From NCBI RefSeq assembly GCF_019703875.1, contig NZ_AP024110.1:2108001-2172000 (forward strand): DNA of 64,000 nucleotides. Direction: 5' to 3'. The notes under the pieces were generated by a model. That model had not been told where the DNA came from. It saw only the letters and a list, made by a program, of their open reading frames with translations, and did not search any database. The DNA comes from Methyloradius palustris (GTDB lineage: Bacteria; Pseudomonadota; Gammaproteobacteria; Burkholderiales; Methylophilaceae). This document shows, piece after piece, positions 1 through 9,706 of this stretch; the first letter of the stretch is position 1; each line of letters begins with the position of its first letter. Both the position numbers and the translations under genes were made by a program.

Positions 1-2781
1 ATGCTGCCAGCGCAATAACGCTTCAGCACCTATGATTTGCTGCGTTTGCAAATCAACTTTGGCTTGATAATGCACAACGAATTCATTGCGTTCCAATGCA
101 CGCCTCAGCGAGTTTTCCAGGGCTAACAGTTCTACACTGTGTGAGTTATTCTCGGCCGCATAAAAATGGAAGGTATTTTTTCCGTTTTCTTTAGCGCGAT
201 ACATGGCCACATCAGCGTTTTTTAGCAATGAATACATATCGGTACCATCTTCAGGATAGACGGTAATGCCAATACTGGCGCTGATATGCAACTCTTGATT
301 AAGCAAAATAAAAGGCTGCCCAAGCACGCTCATAATTTTGCGGGCGATTGAGGTCAGGTATTGGGTATCTGCAAAATCTTCCAGTAATATCACAAATTCA
401 TCACCGCCCTGCCGCGCGACCGTATCTGATTCGCGCAGACACCCTTGTAAACGCCGCGCCGCCTCTTGCAGTAATAAATCACCAGCGTGGTGACCCAAGG
501 TATCGTTAATGACCTTGAAGCGGTCAAGATCAATAAACAGTACGGCAATCTTGCTCTGGTTACGTTGAGCTCTAAGTAAAGCCTGCTCCAGGCGCTGCTG
601 CAATAAAGCGCGATTAGGTAAGTGCGTTAACGCATCGTGATTTGCCAAAAACTGCAAGCGCTCTTCTGAAAGTTTGCGCTGTGTAATATCGGTAAAAACA
701 GCCACATAATTCTGTATGACGCCTTGGGTATCAACGATTTTGCTAACCGATAACCACTCAGGATAACTCTCGCCACTCTTGCGTCGATTCCAGATTTCAC
801 CTACCCATTGCCCTGTATTTTCTATGGTTTGCCAGATAGATTCGTAAAAGTGGGGCTCGTGTAGATCACTACTTAACTGTATTGGCTTTTTCCCAGCCAT
901 TTCTTCACTGCTGAATCCTGTAATGTTTTCATAAGCCTGATTCACTTCCAACACATTGAAGTCGGCATCCGTAATCACAATGCCTTCTGCCGTGTGCTCA
1001 AATACCTGATGTGAGAGGCGCAGCGCTGCTTCAGCCTGCTTGCGAGAGGTAATATCCATCATCACCCCAACTAACTCTAGCGGCCTGATTCCGTGTTTAT
1101 CAGGGATGACTTTGACCATATCGTGTATCCAGACTACACGACCATCCGCAGCAATCATTCGATAATCAAAAGAATGAGCATTCAGCAGGGATGACTCACT
1201 TATACAATAATCAACGACCCAATCCTGGTCGTCTGGATGTATTTTTTGCACCCAAAAATTGGGGTTGGTCGTCCACTCGTCAATCGGGTACCCGAGTATG
1301 GATTCAGCTTCCTGGCTCACAAAAGTGAACGCCCCGCCTGGCTTGGCGCGCCAGACAATTGCGCTAACTGACTCTATCAGCTCACGGTAATCCTGCTGGC
1401 TTTGCATCAAGGCTGCCATGGCTTTTTTGCGCTCGCTAATATCAATCACCAGCACCACAATTCTGTTGCTACCATCACGCAACGATGCAGCGGCGATTTC
1501 AATCGGGATTGAATCACCATTTTTTGCAAGCCCTATTGATTCGTAACGCTCGGGTACATCTTCACCACGCATTCGTTTCTGGTGTATGTCCATGAGCTTA
1601 TTGCGCTCTGACGGATGTATCACAATAAAACAGCTTGAGCCGATGGGAATATCACCTGGCTCAAACCCACCGATACGCCACAAAGCATCGTTGATGTAGA
1701 CGATTTTGGCATCTTGTACGATCATCAAGCCCTCGTTGACATCGGCCTGCGCCTGCATCAATGCATCGTAAATATCACGCTGCTCCTTGAGTGTTTCATC
1801 TGCCCTAACCCGTGCAGCATTGATGCCAGAGAGCACATAGCCCAAACTTGAAAATACCAGCGTAAATATCCAGAAACCCACCATGCGTGTTTCTGCATAA
1901 TCATTCGCAAAAAATCCAGAATGATGCGCAACGCCCCACAAGCCAGCCAAAATCACCAGCACACTGACCAAAGCCACACCGCGCTGATTAAAACTCAGTG
2001 CAGCCCACACCATCAGAGGAAATAAGAGAAATACTTTAGGTTGTAACATCAGCCATTCTGGCATTTGAATCGCGCCCATCATCACCCATATGCATCCCAA
2101 TGCCAGCAAACTCGCCAGTATGATGGCCTCAATGACCTTGGAAATATTCCAGCGTATAGGCTCAAAGCGATAAACGGCTAATACTGCAGGGGTAAATAAG
2201 AGATAACTGAGGGCATCTGTCATCCACACACAGCTAAATTGCGTGTAAAGCTCAAATGAATCTTTAACGCCTGATTGTGACAACAAAAGCGCACTTACAG
2301 CGGCATGCAAAGGAGATACGATAAACACTGTGACAGTGACCAACAGTGCCAGATCACGCACCCTTGAAAACGCTTGGTCAAACCTGGCGAAGCGTTGCAA
2401 TAAATAATAAGCGAATAATGTTTGCAAGCCCTGAGCTAAAGCCATGCCTGTAGTAGAAAGTAACGCAAGCCCTATCCCCTGGGTTTGAGCTGTATCAGTA
2501 AGATGGGAAGCACCCGCTTGCACTGCCCAAGCACCAATCAAAACGCCAGGCCAAATGCGAAAGCCAAAAACCAGAAGTGCCGCCAGAGCAATGCCTGTGG
2601 CAGGATTAAAAAAAGTAGCCCAACTGGTTGGATTAATTAAAGTGGAACTGCTTAATACCTCAGCGCTCGCAAATAAACTGTTGCCGTGCGCTGCAAGCCA
2701 ATAGATAAAAGCCAGAGAGAATACGTGCAAAAGATAAGGAAATGATAAAAAGCCAGGCTTTTCAGGGGGGGCGATATACAT
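1..2781 (-). CDS. MASE1-PAS-GGDEF-EAL cyclic-di-GMP signalling protein (3' end beyond window)
   Basis: My reading of the minus strand gives one open frame from an ATG at 2781 to the window edge, at least 927 residues, so the C-terminus is missing. The first roughly 300 residues are hydrophobic with several membrane spans and the NPATG-type signature of MASE1 sensor domains. Three PAS/PAC modules follow, then a GGDEF domain with an intact GGDEF motif (RQGGDEF). The start of an EAL domain (EALLRWQH) follows just before the edge. Such proteins make and/or degrade cyclic di-GMP at the inner membrane in response to signals. The GGDEF motif suggests an active cyclase; the EAL activity cannot be judged because its catalytic part is cut off. 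No strong Shine-Dalgarno precedes 2781, so the start is uncertain by a few codons; an in-frame GTG lies 27 bases upstream. Confidence 0.9.
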   Translation of the reverse strand, partial: MYIAPPEKPGFLSFPYLLHVFSLAFIYWLAAHGNSLFASAEVLSSSTLINPTSWATFFNPATGIALAALLVFGFRIWPGVLIGAWAVQAGASHLTDTAQTQGIGLALLSTTGMALAQGLQTLFAYYLLQRFARFDQAFSRVRDLALLVTVTVFIVSPLHAAVSALLLSQSGVKDSFELYTQFSCVWMTDALSYLLFTPAVLAVYRFEPIRWNISKVIEAIILASLLALGCIWVMMGAIQMPEWLMLQPKVFLLFPLMVWAALSFNQRGVALVSVLVILAGLWGVAHHSGFFANDYAETRMVGFWIFTLVFSSLGYVLSGINAARVRADETLKEQRDIYDALMQAQADVNEGLMIVQDAKIVYINDALWRIGGFEPGDIPIGSSCFIVIHPSERNKLMDIHQKRMRGEDVPERYESIGLAKNGDSIPIEIAAASLRDGSNRIVVLVIDISERKKAMAALMQSQQDYRELIESVSAIVWRAKPGGAFTFVSQEAESILGYPIDEWTTNPNFWVQKIHPDDQDWVVDYCISESSLLNAHSFDYRMIAADGRVVWIHDMVKVIPDKHGIRPLELVGVMMDITSRKQAEAALRLSHQVFEHTAEGIVITDADFNVLEVNQAYENITGFSSEEMAGKKPIQLSSDLHEPHFYESIWQTIENTGQWVGEIWNRRKSGESYPEWLSVSKIVDTQGVIQNYVAVFTDITQRKLSEERLQFLANHDALTHLPNRALLQQRLEQALLRAQRNQSKIAVLFIDLDRFKVINDTLGHHAGDLLLQEAARRLQGCLRESDTVARQGGDEFVILLEDFADTQYLTSIARKIMSVLGQPFILLNQELHISASIGITVYPEDGTDMYSLLKNADVAMYRAKENGKNTFHFYAAENNSHSVELLALENSLRRALERNEFVVHYQAKVDLQTQQIIGAEALLRWQH

Positions 2782-2830
2782 GGTTATTTTTGTTCTTAGC
2801 CAAATATGCACATACTGCATTAAACCATAA

Positions 2831-2862
2831 AAAAAGCCCCTAACTCACGCTAGGGGCTTTTC
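2831..2862 (-). terminator. Rho-independent terminator of the porin gene
   Basis: The arms 2832-2842 and 2851-2861 form an 11-bp stem of AAAAGCCCCTA type around a 8-base loop. On the minus strand it is followed by a T run, directly after the porin stop codon, so it ends porin transcription before the signalling gene. Confidence 0.85.
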
Positions 2863-2893
2863 AATCAAACTTTTAAATCACTAACAATTTTGC

Positions 2894-4369
2894 TTAGAAC
2901 TTGTATGTCAAATCCAATTGCAGCAATTGGTATTTATTTAAATCAAGACCAATATCACTTGCCGTACCTGATGTTGCTAAGGCACTATTTTTACGTGTAG
3001 CAGAAGCACCTGTAACATCAACAAATACGTTGCTACGCAAGTTATAGGTGGCTTTGGCAACAACACCCTTCATGTTGACGCGTGAGTCCATCAAGTCTGA
3101 ATCCACCGCATTTTGGTCAACTGCATAAGTACCCACATCTTGCCACCAGAATTTTGCTTGCCAATCACCCTTGGATGGTTTTTTGTCTTTAGCTGATGTA
3201 ATGCCTGCACCCAACAACCAAGCGGTGTCATCATTTCCTGCAGCGGCAAGTTTTTTTCCTGTAGTCGTGTTGGCACCAACAGAATTAATAGCTGCATTAA
3301 AGCGGTCACTGCCTGCAGTGTTATATACATAGTCGCCAAAAACCTTATAACTTAAGTCACCTGCAGTCTTAAATTCAATTTCCGCAGGAATTTCAATAGT
3401 CTGCAAATTGTTAGTGCCACTGTTAGCGGCTACAATTCCCGTACTAGCGCCAGTTAAAGAAGGCACAAAGATATTTTGGTTACTATTGTTACCGTTATTT
3501 TTATTGTTGCTATAAGTCGTGTAAGTAATTGCAGCCTTAGCAGAAACCATATCGGTGATAGGAAACTTCAAGCCACCTTGGAAAGCCAAAATGTTGTTGG
3601 TGTATCGATCTCCAGAAGTCGACAATGATGGATTACCCACATTAGAAAAGTTCTTGTAGTCACCAACGTATTGTGATTGCACAAAATTACCGAAGAAGTT
3701 GATTTTGTTGTAATCGTAGCTTACTTTTTCAGCAGCACCCTCAAACGTTAAATCACCGTCCCATACCATACTGGTAGTGTAAAGCGGATTCTTGATACGA
3801 CCCGCCTCAACAGCTAGCCAGTCAGTCATCTTCCAACCAACCATAGCGCGCTTAACGTACAAAGTCTCTTTGTTATTTGCGCCATTAGTTCCATTACCAC
3901 CATTACCAAACGTAGCATTGTCAGAGCGACCACCTGGACCCATCGCAAAGGCCAAATCAGTATAAAAATCGTCTGCTTTGGTCTCTACACCAAAAGTCAG
4001 CTTATAACGACCTCTAGATCTCTCTTCCTCACCAAAAATACCAGCACCCGCACCAGCCGTACCAAAACCACCGCCCTTGCGATATTCTTCACGCACACGT
4101 ACATCACCATAAACTGTTGCATTATCAATTGCGTCACTAATCGTTACACGTGCTGCTTTTTTCACTTTCTTATCGGCTGCTGCAATATCGTTTTCACGAC
4201 CTTTTAGCAAAGGCAATGCCTCTTCTTCAGTCAGTACGCCCTTTTTAACTAAAGCATCAACAAGGTCAAATGTTGAATCTGCCATTGCGCCCGCGCTAAA
4301 GCTCAATGCTAGCGCGCCTGTTACGGCAATGAATACGCCGCGTAGTTTCATACTCTTCATGTGGTCCAC
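2894..4369 (-). CDS. Putative outer-membrane porin
   Basis: This 491-residue protein has a signal peptide (basic MKSMKLRG, hydrophobic stretch, cleavage near SAGAMA-DS). A short periplasmic helical segment with a charged VKKGVLTEEEA element comes next, followed by a long Gly/Asn/Thr-rich beta-barrel with alternating hydrophobic residues. It ends in LTYKF; a terminal Phe is the usual signal for BAM-assembled barrels. This layout matches the putative porin family (Porin_5/DUF3138-like) common in betaproteobacteria. The substrate cannot be told from the sequence. An AGGGGTGG ribosome-binding site lies a few bases before the start. A second ATG three codons in is equally possible. The gene has its own terminator and a long upstream region, so it is probably monocistronic and highly expressed. 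Confidence 0.82.
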   Translation of the reverse strand: MDHMKSMKLRGVFIAVTGALALSFSAGAMADSTFDLVDALVKKGVLTEEEALPLLKGRENDIAAADKKVKKAARVTISDAIDNATVYGDVRVREEYRKGGGFGTAGAGAGIFGEEERSRGRYKLTFGVETKADDFYTDLAFAMGPGGRSDNATFGNGGNGTNGANNKETLYVKRAMVGWKMTDWLAVEAGRIKNPLYTTSMVWDGDLTFEGAAEKVSYDYNKINFFGNFVQSQYVGDYKNFSNVGNPSLSTSGDRYTNNILAFQGGLKFPITDMVSAKAAITYTTYSNNKNNGNNSNQNIFVPSLTGASTGIVAANSGTNNLQTIEIPAEIEFKTAGDLSYKVFGDYVYNTAGSDRFNAAINSVGANTTTGKKLAAAGNDDTAWLLGAGITSAKDKKPSKGDWQAKFWWQDVGTYAVDQNAVDSDLMDSRVNMKGVVAKATYNLRSNVFVDVTGASATRKNSALATSGTASDIGLDLNKYQLLQLDLTYKF

Positions 4370-4624
4370 CCCTAGTTAATAAATAAATTGGTAAAGTTGC
4401 TTTCAACCCGAGTGGATTTTGCGGATTCAATGTGACAAATTGATGACGAAGATTGAGATATGGCTATTTTGTTGCAGAAATACAACAGGCCAATAATGGA
4501 TTTGTAGACCTAAATATTCGTTGTGAAATCACGATATTTAGATGAGTGATTTTATAGACCGAGTATTAAAAAAATGTGTTGTGACTTCTTGATTCAGCAA
4601 CATCCACCAACGCTAGACAATAAT
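4370..4624. other. Intergenic region upstream of the porin gene
   Basis: About 255 bases without a credible gene. It should carry the porin promoter. An imperfect inverted repeat at about 4511-4540 (TAAATAT on the left arm, ATATTTA on the right) could be an operator, but nothing decisive is visible. Confidence 0.4.
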
Positions 4625-4650
4625 AAAAAAGCCCCTTTCGGGGCTTTTTT
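4625..4650 (-). terminator. Rho-independent terminator of prfB-lysS
   Basis: Symmetrical hairpin: AAAAAAGCCCC, loop TTTC, then GGGGCTTTTTT. It lies 25 bases past the lysS stop. It could work on both strands, but only the minus strand has an upstream gene. Confidence 0.88.
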
Positions 4651-4675
4651 ATTCAATCGCGTTTCTTAAAGAAAT

Positions 4676-6208
4676 CTAGTTCTCAGCCCGCATATGTGGA
4701 AACAAGATCACATCACGGATACTTGGACTATCAGTCAGCAACATCACCAAACGGTCTATACCAATGCCACAGCCGCCTGTAGGTGGCATGCCGTATTCAA
4801 GCGCGCGAATAAAGTCAGCATCGTAATACATAGCCTCATCATCACCCGCCTCTTTTGCAGCTACTTGCGCTAAGAAACGGGCAGATTGATCTTCTGCATC
4901 GTTCAATTCAGAAAAACCGTTTGCGATTTCACGGCCTGTAACAAACAGTTCGAATCGCTCGGTAATTTCAGGGTTTGCATCTGATGCACGTGCCAAAGGT
5001 GAAGTTTCCACTGGGTAGTCAATAATATAAGTCGGCTTCCACAATTGGCTTTCAGCGGTTTCTTCAAATAGGCTTAATTGCAATGCGCCCAAGCCAACAT
5101 GATCAAACGCTTTTACACCAAACTTTTTAAGTTCTGCACGCAAGAAAGCAGCATCGCCAAGCTGCTCTAATGTGTATTGCGGCGCATATTTTTGAATTGC
5201 GCCAGCAATTGTCAGGCGTTGAAAAGGCTTGCTTAAATCCAGCTCACGGCCTTGATATTGCAGCACCGCTGAACCACATGCTGCAATCGCAGCGGCACGA
5301 ATACAATTTTCTGTGTAATCCATCAACCACTGGTAGTCGGTGTAGGCTGCGTAAAACTCCATCATGGTGAATTCGGGGTTGTGGCGAACGCTCAAGCCTT
5401 CATTGCGGAAATTACGGTTGATCTCAAACACACGCTCAAAACCACCAACAACCAATCGCTTGAGATAAAGCTCAGGTGCAATGCGCAATGTCATTTCCAT
5501 ATCCAGCGCATTGTGATGTGTCTTGAAAGGCTTGGCCGATGCGCCACCTGGAATTGGGTGCAACATTGGCGTTTCTACTTCAAGGAATTCATTCTGTAAC
5601 ATGAAGCCACGAATAGCCGAAACGATCTTGCTACGCGTGATGAAAGTCTTGCGCGTTTCTTCAGACACAATCAAATCAACATAGCGCTGGCGATATTTGG
5701 TTTCCTGATCAGCCAGGCCATGAAATTTCTCAGGGAGTGGGCGCAGTGATTTGGTCAGCAAGCGCAGTTCAGAAACCTTGATAGACAGCTCACCCGTCTT
5801 GGTTTTGAACAGCACGCCTGATGCCGCAACAATGTCGCCTAAATCCCAATGCTTGAAATCTTCGTAAATAGTTCCTGGCTGGCCTGCTGCAGCAAGATTA
5901 TCTTTGGAAATAAACAATTGAATACGGCCAGAACCATCTTGTACGGTAGCAAAACTGGCTTTACCCATTACACGTTTCAGCACCATGCGGCCAGCAAGGC
6001 TCACAATCACTGGTGTGGCATCAAATGCTTCATTCTCTTTATCGCCATGTGCAGCATGTAAATTGGCTGCATGGTCTGCAGGTTTGAAATTATTAGGGAA
6101 AGCAACGCCATTAGCCCGTATGGTTTTAAGTTTTTCACGGCGCTCGGCAATCACATGATTTTCATCTTGTACTGGCATTTGCTCAGATGGATTTTGCTGT
6201 TCACTCAA
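4676..6208 (-). CDS. lysS: Lysyl-tRNA synthetase (class II)
   Basis: This 510-residue protein charges tRNA-Lys. It has an N-terminal OB-fold anticodon-binding domain (GRMVLKRVMGKASFATVQD near residues 72-90). The class II catalytic core has motif 2 (FRNEGLSVRHNPEFTMMEFY) and motif 3 (GCGIGIDRLVMLLTD). The length is typical of bacterial LysRS. It starts at TTG with a GGGAG ribosome-binding site nine bases upstream. It lies three bases after the prfB stop, the same prfB-lysS order known from enterobacteria, so the two are co-transcribed and end at the terminator at 4625-4650. Confidence 0.98.
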   Translation of the reverse strand: MSEQQNPSEQMPVQDENHVIAERREKLKTIRANGVAFPNNFKPADHAANLHAAHGDKENEAFDATPVIVSLAGRMVLKRVMGKASFATVQDGSGRIQLFISKDNLAAAGQPGTIYEDFKHWDLGDIVAASGVLFKTKTGELSIKVSELRLLTKSLRPLPEKFHGLADQETKYRQRYVDLIVSEETRKTFITRSKIVSAIRGFMLQNEFLEVETPMLHPIPGGASAKPFKTHHNALDMEMTLRIAPELYLKRLVVGGFERVFEINRNFRNEGLSVRHNPEFTMMEFYAAYTDYQWLMDYTENCIRAAAIAACGSAVLQYQGRELDLSKPFQRLTIAGAIQKYAPQYTLEQLGDAAFLRAELKKFGVKAFDHVGLGALQLSLFEETAESQLWKPTYIIDYPVETSPLARASDANPEITERFELFVTGREIANGFSELNDAEDQSARFLAQVAAKEAGDDEAMYYDADFIRALEYGMPPTGGCGIGIDRLVMLLTDSPSIRDVILFPHMRAEN

Positions 6209-6211
6209 TTG

Positions 6212-7316
6212 CTATACTCCCTGCTTCAAACTCTCGGTAATAAATGGGTCAAGGTCGCCATCTAGCACGCCTTGAGTGTTGCCAATTTCTACATTGGTAC
6301 GTAAATCTTTAATACGTGATTGATCCAGTACATAGCTACGAATCTGGTGACCCCAACCAATGTCGGTTTTGGAGTCTTCCAGCGCCTGCTTTTCTTCGTT
6401 ACGTTTACGCAACTCTAGCGCGTATAACTGCGCTTTTAGCATATTCATCGCCTCGGCACGGTTGCGATGCTGAGATCTATCGTTCTGACACTGCACAACC
6501 GTATTCGTTGGAATATGCGTAATGCGCACAGCGGAATCTGTCTTGTTAATATGCTGCCCACCAGCGCCACTGGCTCGGTAAGTATCTACACGCAAATCTG
6601 CAGGATTGATTTCAATCTCGATGGAATCGTCTACTTCTGGAAATATCTGCACACTGGCAAATGAGGTATGGCGCTTGGCGTTTGAGTCGAATGGAGATTT
6701 GCGCACTAGGCGATGCACGCCATTCTCAGTGCGCAAAGTGCCGTAAGCGTAATCACCAGTGATTTTAATCGAAGCGCCTTTGATACCAGCGATATCGCCT
6801 TCAGACTCTTCAAGTACTTCAACCTTAAAGCCTTTGCGCTCGCAATAGCGTAGGTACATACGAAACAGCATACCTGCCCAATCCTGGGCTTCTGTACCAC
6901 CACTGCCAGATTGAAATTCGATGAAACAATTGTTGGGATCCATCTGGCCGGAGAACATACGGCGGAATTCCATTTCAGCCACACGCTTTTCCAACGCTTC
7001 GCTGTCGGCCTGAACGCCAAGTAAGGTATCGTCGTCGTTTTCTTCACGTGCCATTTCAAAGAGCTCGCGACCATCACGTAAACCAATCTCGACTTCGGTG
7101 AGCGCTTTAACCACTTGCTCTAGCTCGCGTTTTTCTTTGCCTAGCTTTTGCGAGCGCTCATTGTCATTCCATACCTTGGGGTCTTCTAATAACTGACTGA
7201 CTTCTTCCAGGCGTTGTTGCTTGGTTTCAAAGTCAAAGATACCCCCGAAGTGCATTGTTACGCTCAACAAGGTCAGTTAAACGATTTGAAATAAGATTGA
7301 TGTGTTCCGGTTCCAT
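6212..7316 (-). CDS. prfB: Peptide chain release factor 2, made by programmed +1 frameshift
   Basis: RF2 recognises UGA and UAA stop codons and triggers peptide release. The reading frame starts at ATG 7316 (MEPEHINLISNRL) and meets an in-frame TGA at 7235-7233 after codon 27. The ribosome must shift +1 at CTT-TGA-C to continue as DFETKQQRLEEV, giving about 367 residues, close to the E. coli length of 365. A GGGGG element just before TAT-CTT-TGA acts as the internal Shine-Dalgarno. The body holds the tripeptide anticodon SPF and the catalytic GGQ (GAGGQHINKTDS). A simple ORF caller starts at 7270 and misses the real N-terminus. It is followed by lysS and faces the pst operon. Confidence 0.96.
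7232..7247 (-). promoter_or_regulatory. prfB: prfB programmed +1 frameshift signal
   Basis: On the minus strand the bases read CGGGGGTATCTTTGAC: an SD-like purine run, then the slippery CTT codon, then UGA followed by C, a weak termination context. This is the classic autoregulatory element: low RF2 gives slow termination and more frameshifting, hence more RF2. Confidence 0.95.
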
Positions 7317-7466
7317 TGATGCAACAGCCTTCTTGCCTAGACTAAATCTAAGCTTAATAAAGATTAGTTTTTAAGTAGCAAGATTATACATCAAAGCGTT
7401 ACACATACCTCTCAGTGCTAACGCACAGCGCGGTGTAAATATCGGGCATAGCGTGATTAAAGAATT

Positions 7467-7489
7467 CGTCACAATAGTGTCATAATTAG
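7467..7489 (+). promoter_or_regulatory. Candidate PHO box upstream of pstS
   Basis: Two 11-base direct repeats, GTCACAATAGT (7468-7478) and GTCATAATTAG (7479-7489), match the tandem PhoB half-sites (consensus around CTGTCATAA with 11-base periodicity). They lie about 95 bases before the pstS start. This suggests induction under phosphate limitation by PhoB, although phoB/phoR are not in the window. Confidence 0.7.
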
Positions 7490-7581
7490 CGATTATGCTT
7501 CAGGCTGGTTTTACAGGTCGAATTTGGGTTGTTTTAACTCTAGCTAGACACATTTTTTTGCAAAACAATCGGGAGAAATCA

Positions 7582-8631
7582 ATGCAACTTTTAAACCGTA
7601 CGCTGAAATGCACACTAGCTGCAGTCAGCTTCACAGTGGCCACCAGTGCTTTCGCAGTCGATATTACTGGCGCTGGCGCAACATTTCCATACCCTATTTA
7701 CGCTAAATGGGCTGAATCTTACAACGTTAAAACTGGCGTTAAATTAAACTACCAATCAATTGGTTCTGGCGGTGGTATCAAGCAAATCACTAATAAGACT
7801 GTTGATTTCGGCGCATCAGACAAGCCTTTGAAGCAAGATGAGTTAGATAAAGCAGGCCTTATGCAGTTCCCAACAGTAGTTGGTGGCGTTGTTCCAGTAG
7901 TAAACATTCCAGGTATTGAAGATGGCGTCTTGAAATTAAATGGCGAAGTATTAGCTAATATTTTCCTGAAAAAAGTGACCAAGTGGAGCGATGCTTCAAT
8001 CAAAGCATTGAATCCAGGTGTTGATCTACCTGATTCAGCGATTACTGTAGTTCACCGTTCAGACGGTTCTGGTACCACATTCGTGTTCGCTAACTACTTA
8101 ACAAAAGTTAGTCCAGAATGGAATGATAAAGTAGGTGCTGACACTTCTATCCAATGGCCTACCGGTATTGGTGGTAAAGGTAATGAAGGCGTAGCTTCAT
8201 ACGTTCAACGCGTTAAAGGCTCTATTGGTTATGTTGAGTTTGCCTATGCAAAACAAAATGCACTGCCTTTTGTTACATTGCAAAATAAAGAAGGTGAATT
8301 TGTTAAGCCTAGCATCCAGAGCTTTCAATCAGCAGCTCAATACGCTGACTGGAAAAATGCTCCTGGCTTCTACGAAATTCTGACCAACGAGCCAGGTAAA
8401 GCAACATGGCCAATTGCAGGTGCTACCTTCATCTTGCTGCAAAAATCACAAGATAAGCCAGAAAATGGTAAAGAAGTGCTTAAGTTCTTTAACTGGGCTT
8501 ACGCCAACGGTGGCTTGATGGCTAAGGGCTTGGACTATGTTCCTATGCCTGCTGATGTAGTAAAGCTGATTCAGGCGCATTGGAAAGCAAATCTCAAAGC
8601 GGCTGATGGTTCAGTAATCGCTGCTGAGTGA
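7582..8631 (+). CDS. pstS: Periplasmic phosphate-binding protein of the Pst ABC transporter
   Basis: A 349-residue protein with a Sec signal peptide (MQLLNRTLKC, hydrophobic core, cleavage after TSAFA). The mature part starts ITGAGATFPYPIYAKW, the PstS hallmark. Phosphate-binding loops SIGSGGGIKQ, DFGASDKPL and HRSDGSGTTF are all present. It captures inorganic phosphate and delivers it to PstCA. I start at ATG 7582 because GGGAGA lies six bases upstream and the signal peptide then begins correctly; the frame is open back to 7495, but that extension is not signal-like. It is first in pstS-pstC-pstA-pstB. Confidence 0.97.
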   Translation: MQLLNRTLKCTLAAVSFTVATSAFAVDITGAGATFPYPIYAKWAESYNVKTGVKLNYQSIGSGGGIKQITNKTVDFGASDKPLKQDELDKAGLMQFPTVVGGVVPVVNIPGIEDGVLKLNGEVLANIFLKKVTKWSDASIKALNPGVDLPDSAITVVHRSDGSGTTFVFANYLTKVSPEWNDKVGADTSIQWPTGIGGKGNEGVASYVQRVKGSIGYVEFAYAKQNALPFVTLQNKEGEFVKPSIQSFQSAAQYADWKNAPGFYEILTNEPGKATWPIAGATFILLQKSQDKPENGKEVLKFFNWAYANGGLMAKGLDYVPMPADVVKLIQAHWKANLKAADGSVIAAE

Positions 8632-8749
8632 TGCATAAATAAGCATGTCCTCCTATAATGACAATCAAGAGGAAAAGTACGTAGGGGGAGATGCACTCTC
8701 CTCCTCCGCACATTTTTCATTACAATCAAAATCTAACGAGTCAAATGTG

Positions 8750-9706
8750 ATGTCGAACTCAAACCATAAATTCAATTCAGGTGCTTTCTTCGATAAGATT
8801 TTTAGAAATAGCACCATGTTTTTTGCATTTGTGGTGTTCAGTGTGATATTTGCCATTATGGCTACGCTAGTGGTTTCCAGCCTGCCAGCACTTAAAGCGT
8901 TTGGTGCTGGTTTCTTCTTTAGCGATACATGGAACCCAGTCACTATACAATTTGGCGGTCTGGTTCCAATTTACGGCACATTAGTCACTGCAGCTATTGC
9001 AATGGTCATTGGCATACCAGTGAGTTTTGGTATTGCCATGTTTATTACCGAGCTTTGCCCTAACTGGTTAAAGCGTCCGCTTGGTGTCGCAATCGAATTA
9101 CTAGCAGGCATCCCAAGTATTATTTATGGTATGTGGGGCTTATTTGTGTTTGCACCTTTATTTGCAGATTATGGTCAGCCATGGATTAATGATCACCTTG
9201 GGAGCTTGCCATTCATCGGTGTCATTTTTGCAGGCCCAACCATGGGTATTGGCATGCTGACGGCAGGCATTATTCTGGCGATTATGGTGATTCCATTTAC
9301 ATCCTCTGTAATGCGAGACGTGTTTGAAGTGGTGCCACCATTGTTGAAAGAATCGGCATATGGTCTTGGTGCAACCACTTGGGAAGTTCTAAAGAACATC
9401 GTGTTGCCATACACCAAAATCGGTGTAGTGGGCGGCATTATGTTGGGCTTAGGGCGTGCATTGGGTGAAACCATGGCAGTCACTTTTGTGATTGGTAATG
9501 CGCATGAGCTCTCAGCTTCGTTACTGATGCCAGGCAATACTATTTCATCCGCGCTAGCTAATGAGTTTACTGAGGCGGTTGGTGATGTATACACCTCATC
9601 ACTGATTACTTTGGGTCTAACGCTATTCATCATTACATTCATCGTGCTGGCATGCGCAAAACTTCTACTGATCAAGCTTGCAGCGCAAGAAGGTAAACAA
9701 TCATGA
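8750..9706 (+). CDS. pstC: Phosphate ABC transporter permease PstC
   Basis: Inner-membrane permease subunit with about six spans. The sequence VPIYGTLVTA, the segment around GIPSIIYGMWGLFVFAPLF and the ABC-coupling EAA-like loop (KESAYGLGATTWEVLKNIVLP) match PstC of E. coli closely. From ATG 8750 the protein is 318 residues, the usual size. The frame is open from ATG 8645, which would add 35 polar residues (MSSYNDNQEEKYVG and on). Neither start has a strong ribosome-binding site, so the longer form cannot be excluded. Its stop overlaps the pstA start by four bases, indicating translational coupling. Confidence 0.93.
   Translation: MSNSNHKFNSGAFFDKIFRNSTMFFAFVVFSVIFAIMATLVVSSLPALKAFGAGFFFSDTWNPVTIQFGGLVPIYGTLVTAAIAMVIGIPVSFGIAMFITELCPNWLKRPLGVAIELLAGIPSIIYGMWGLFVFAPLFADYGQPWINDHLGSLPFIGVIFAGPTMGIGMLTAGIILAIMVIPFTSSVMRDVFEVVPPLLKESAYGLGATTWEVLKNIVLPYTKIGVVGGIMLGLGRALGETMAVTFVIGNAHELSASLLMPGNTISSALANEFTEAVGDVYTSSLITLGLTLFIITFIVLACAKLLLIKLAAQEGKQS

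Noticed and set aside
7495..7581. Longer PstS starting at 7495
   Set aside because: The extension has no ribosome-binding site and would bury the signal peptide; ATG 7582 follows GGGAGA.
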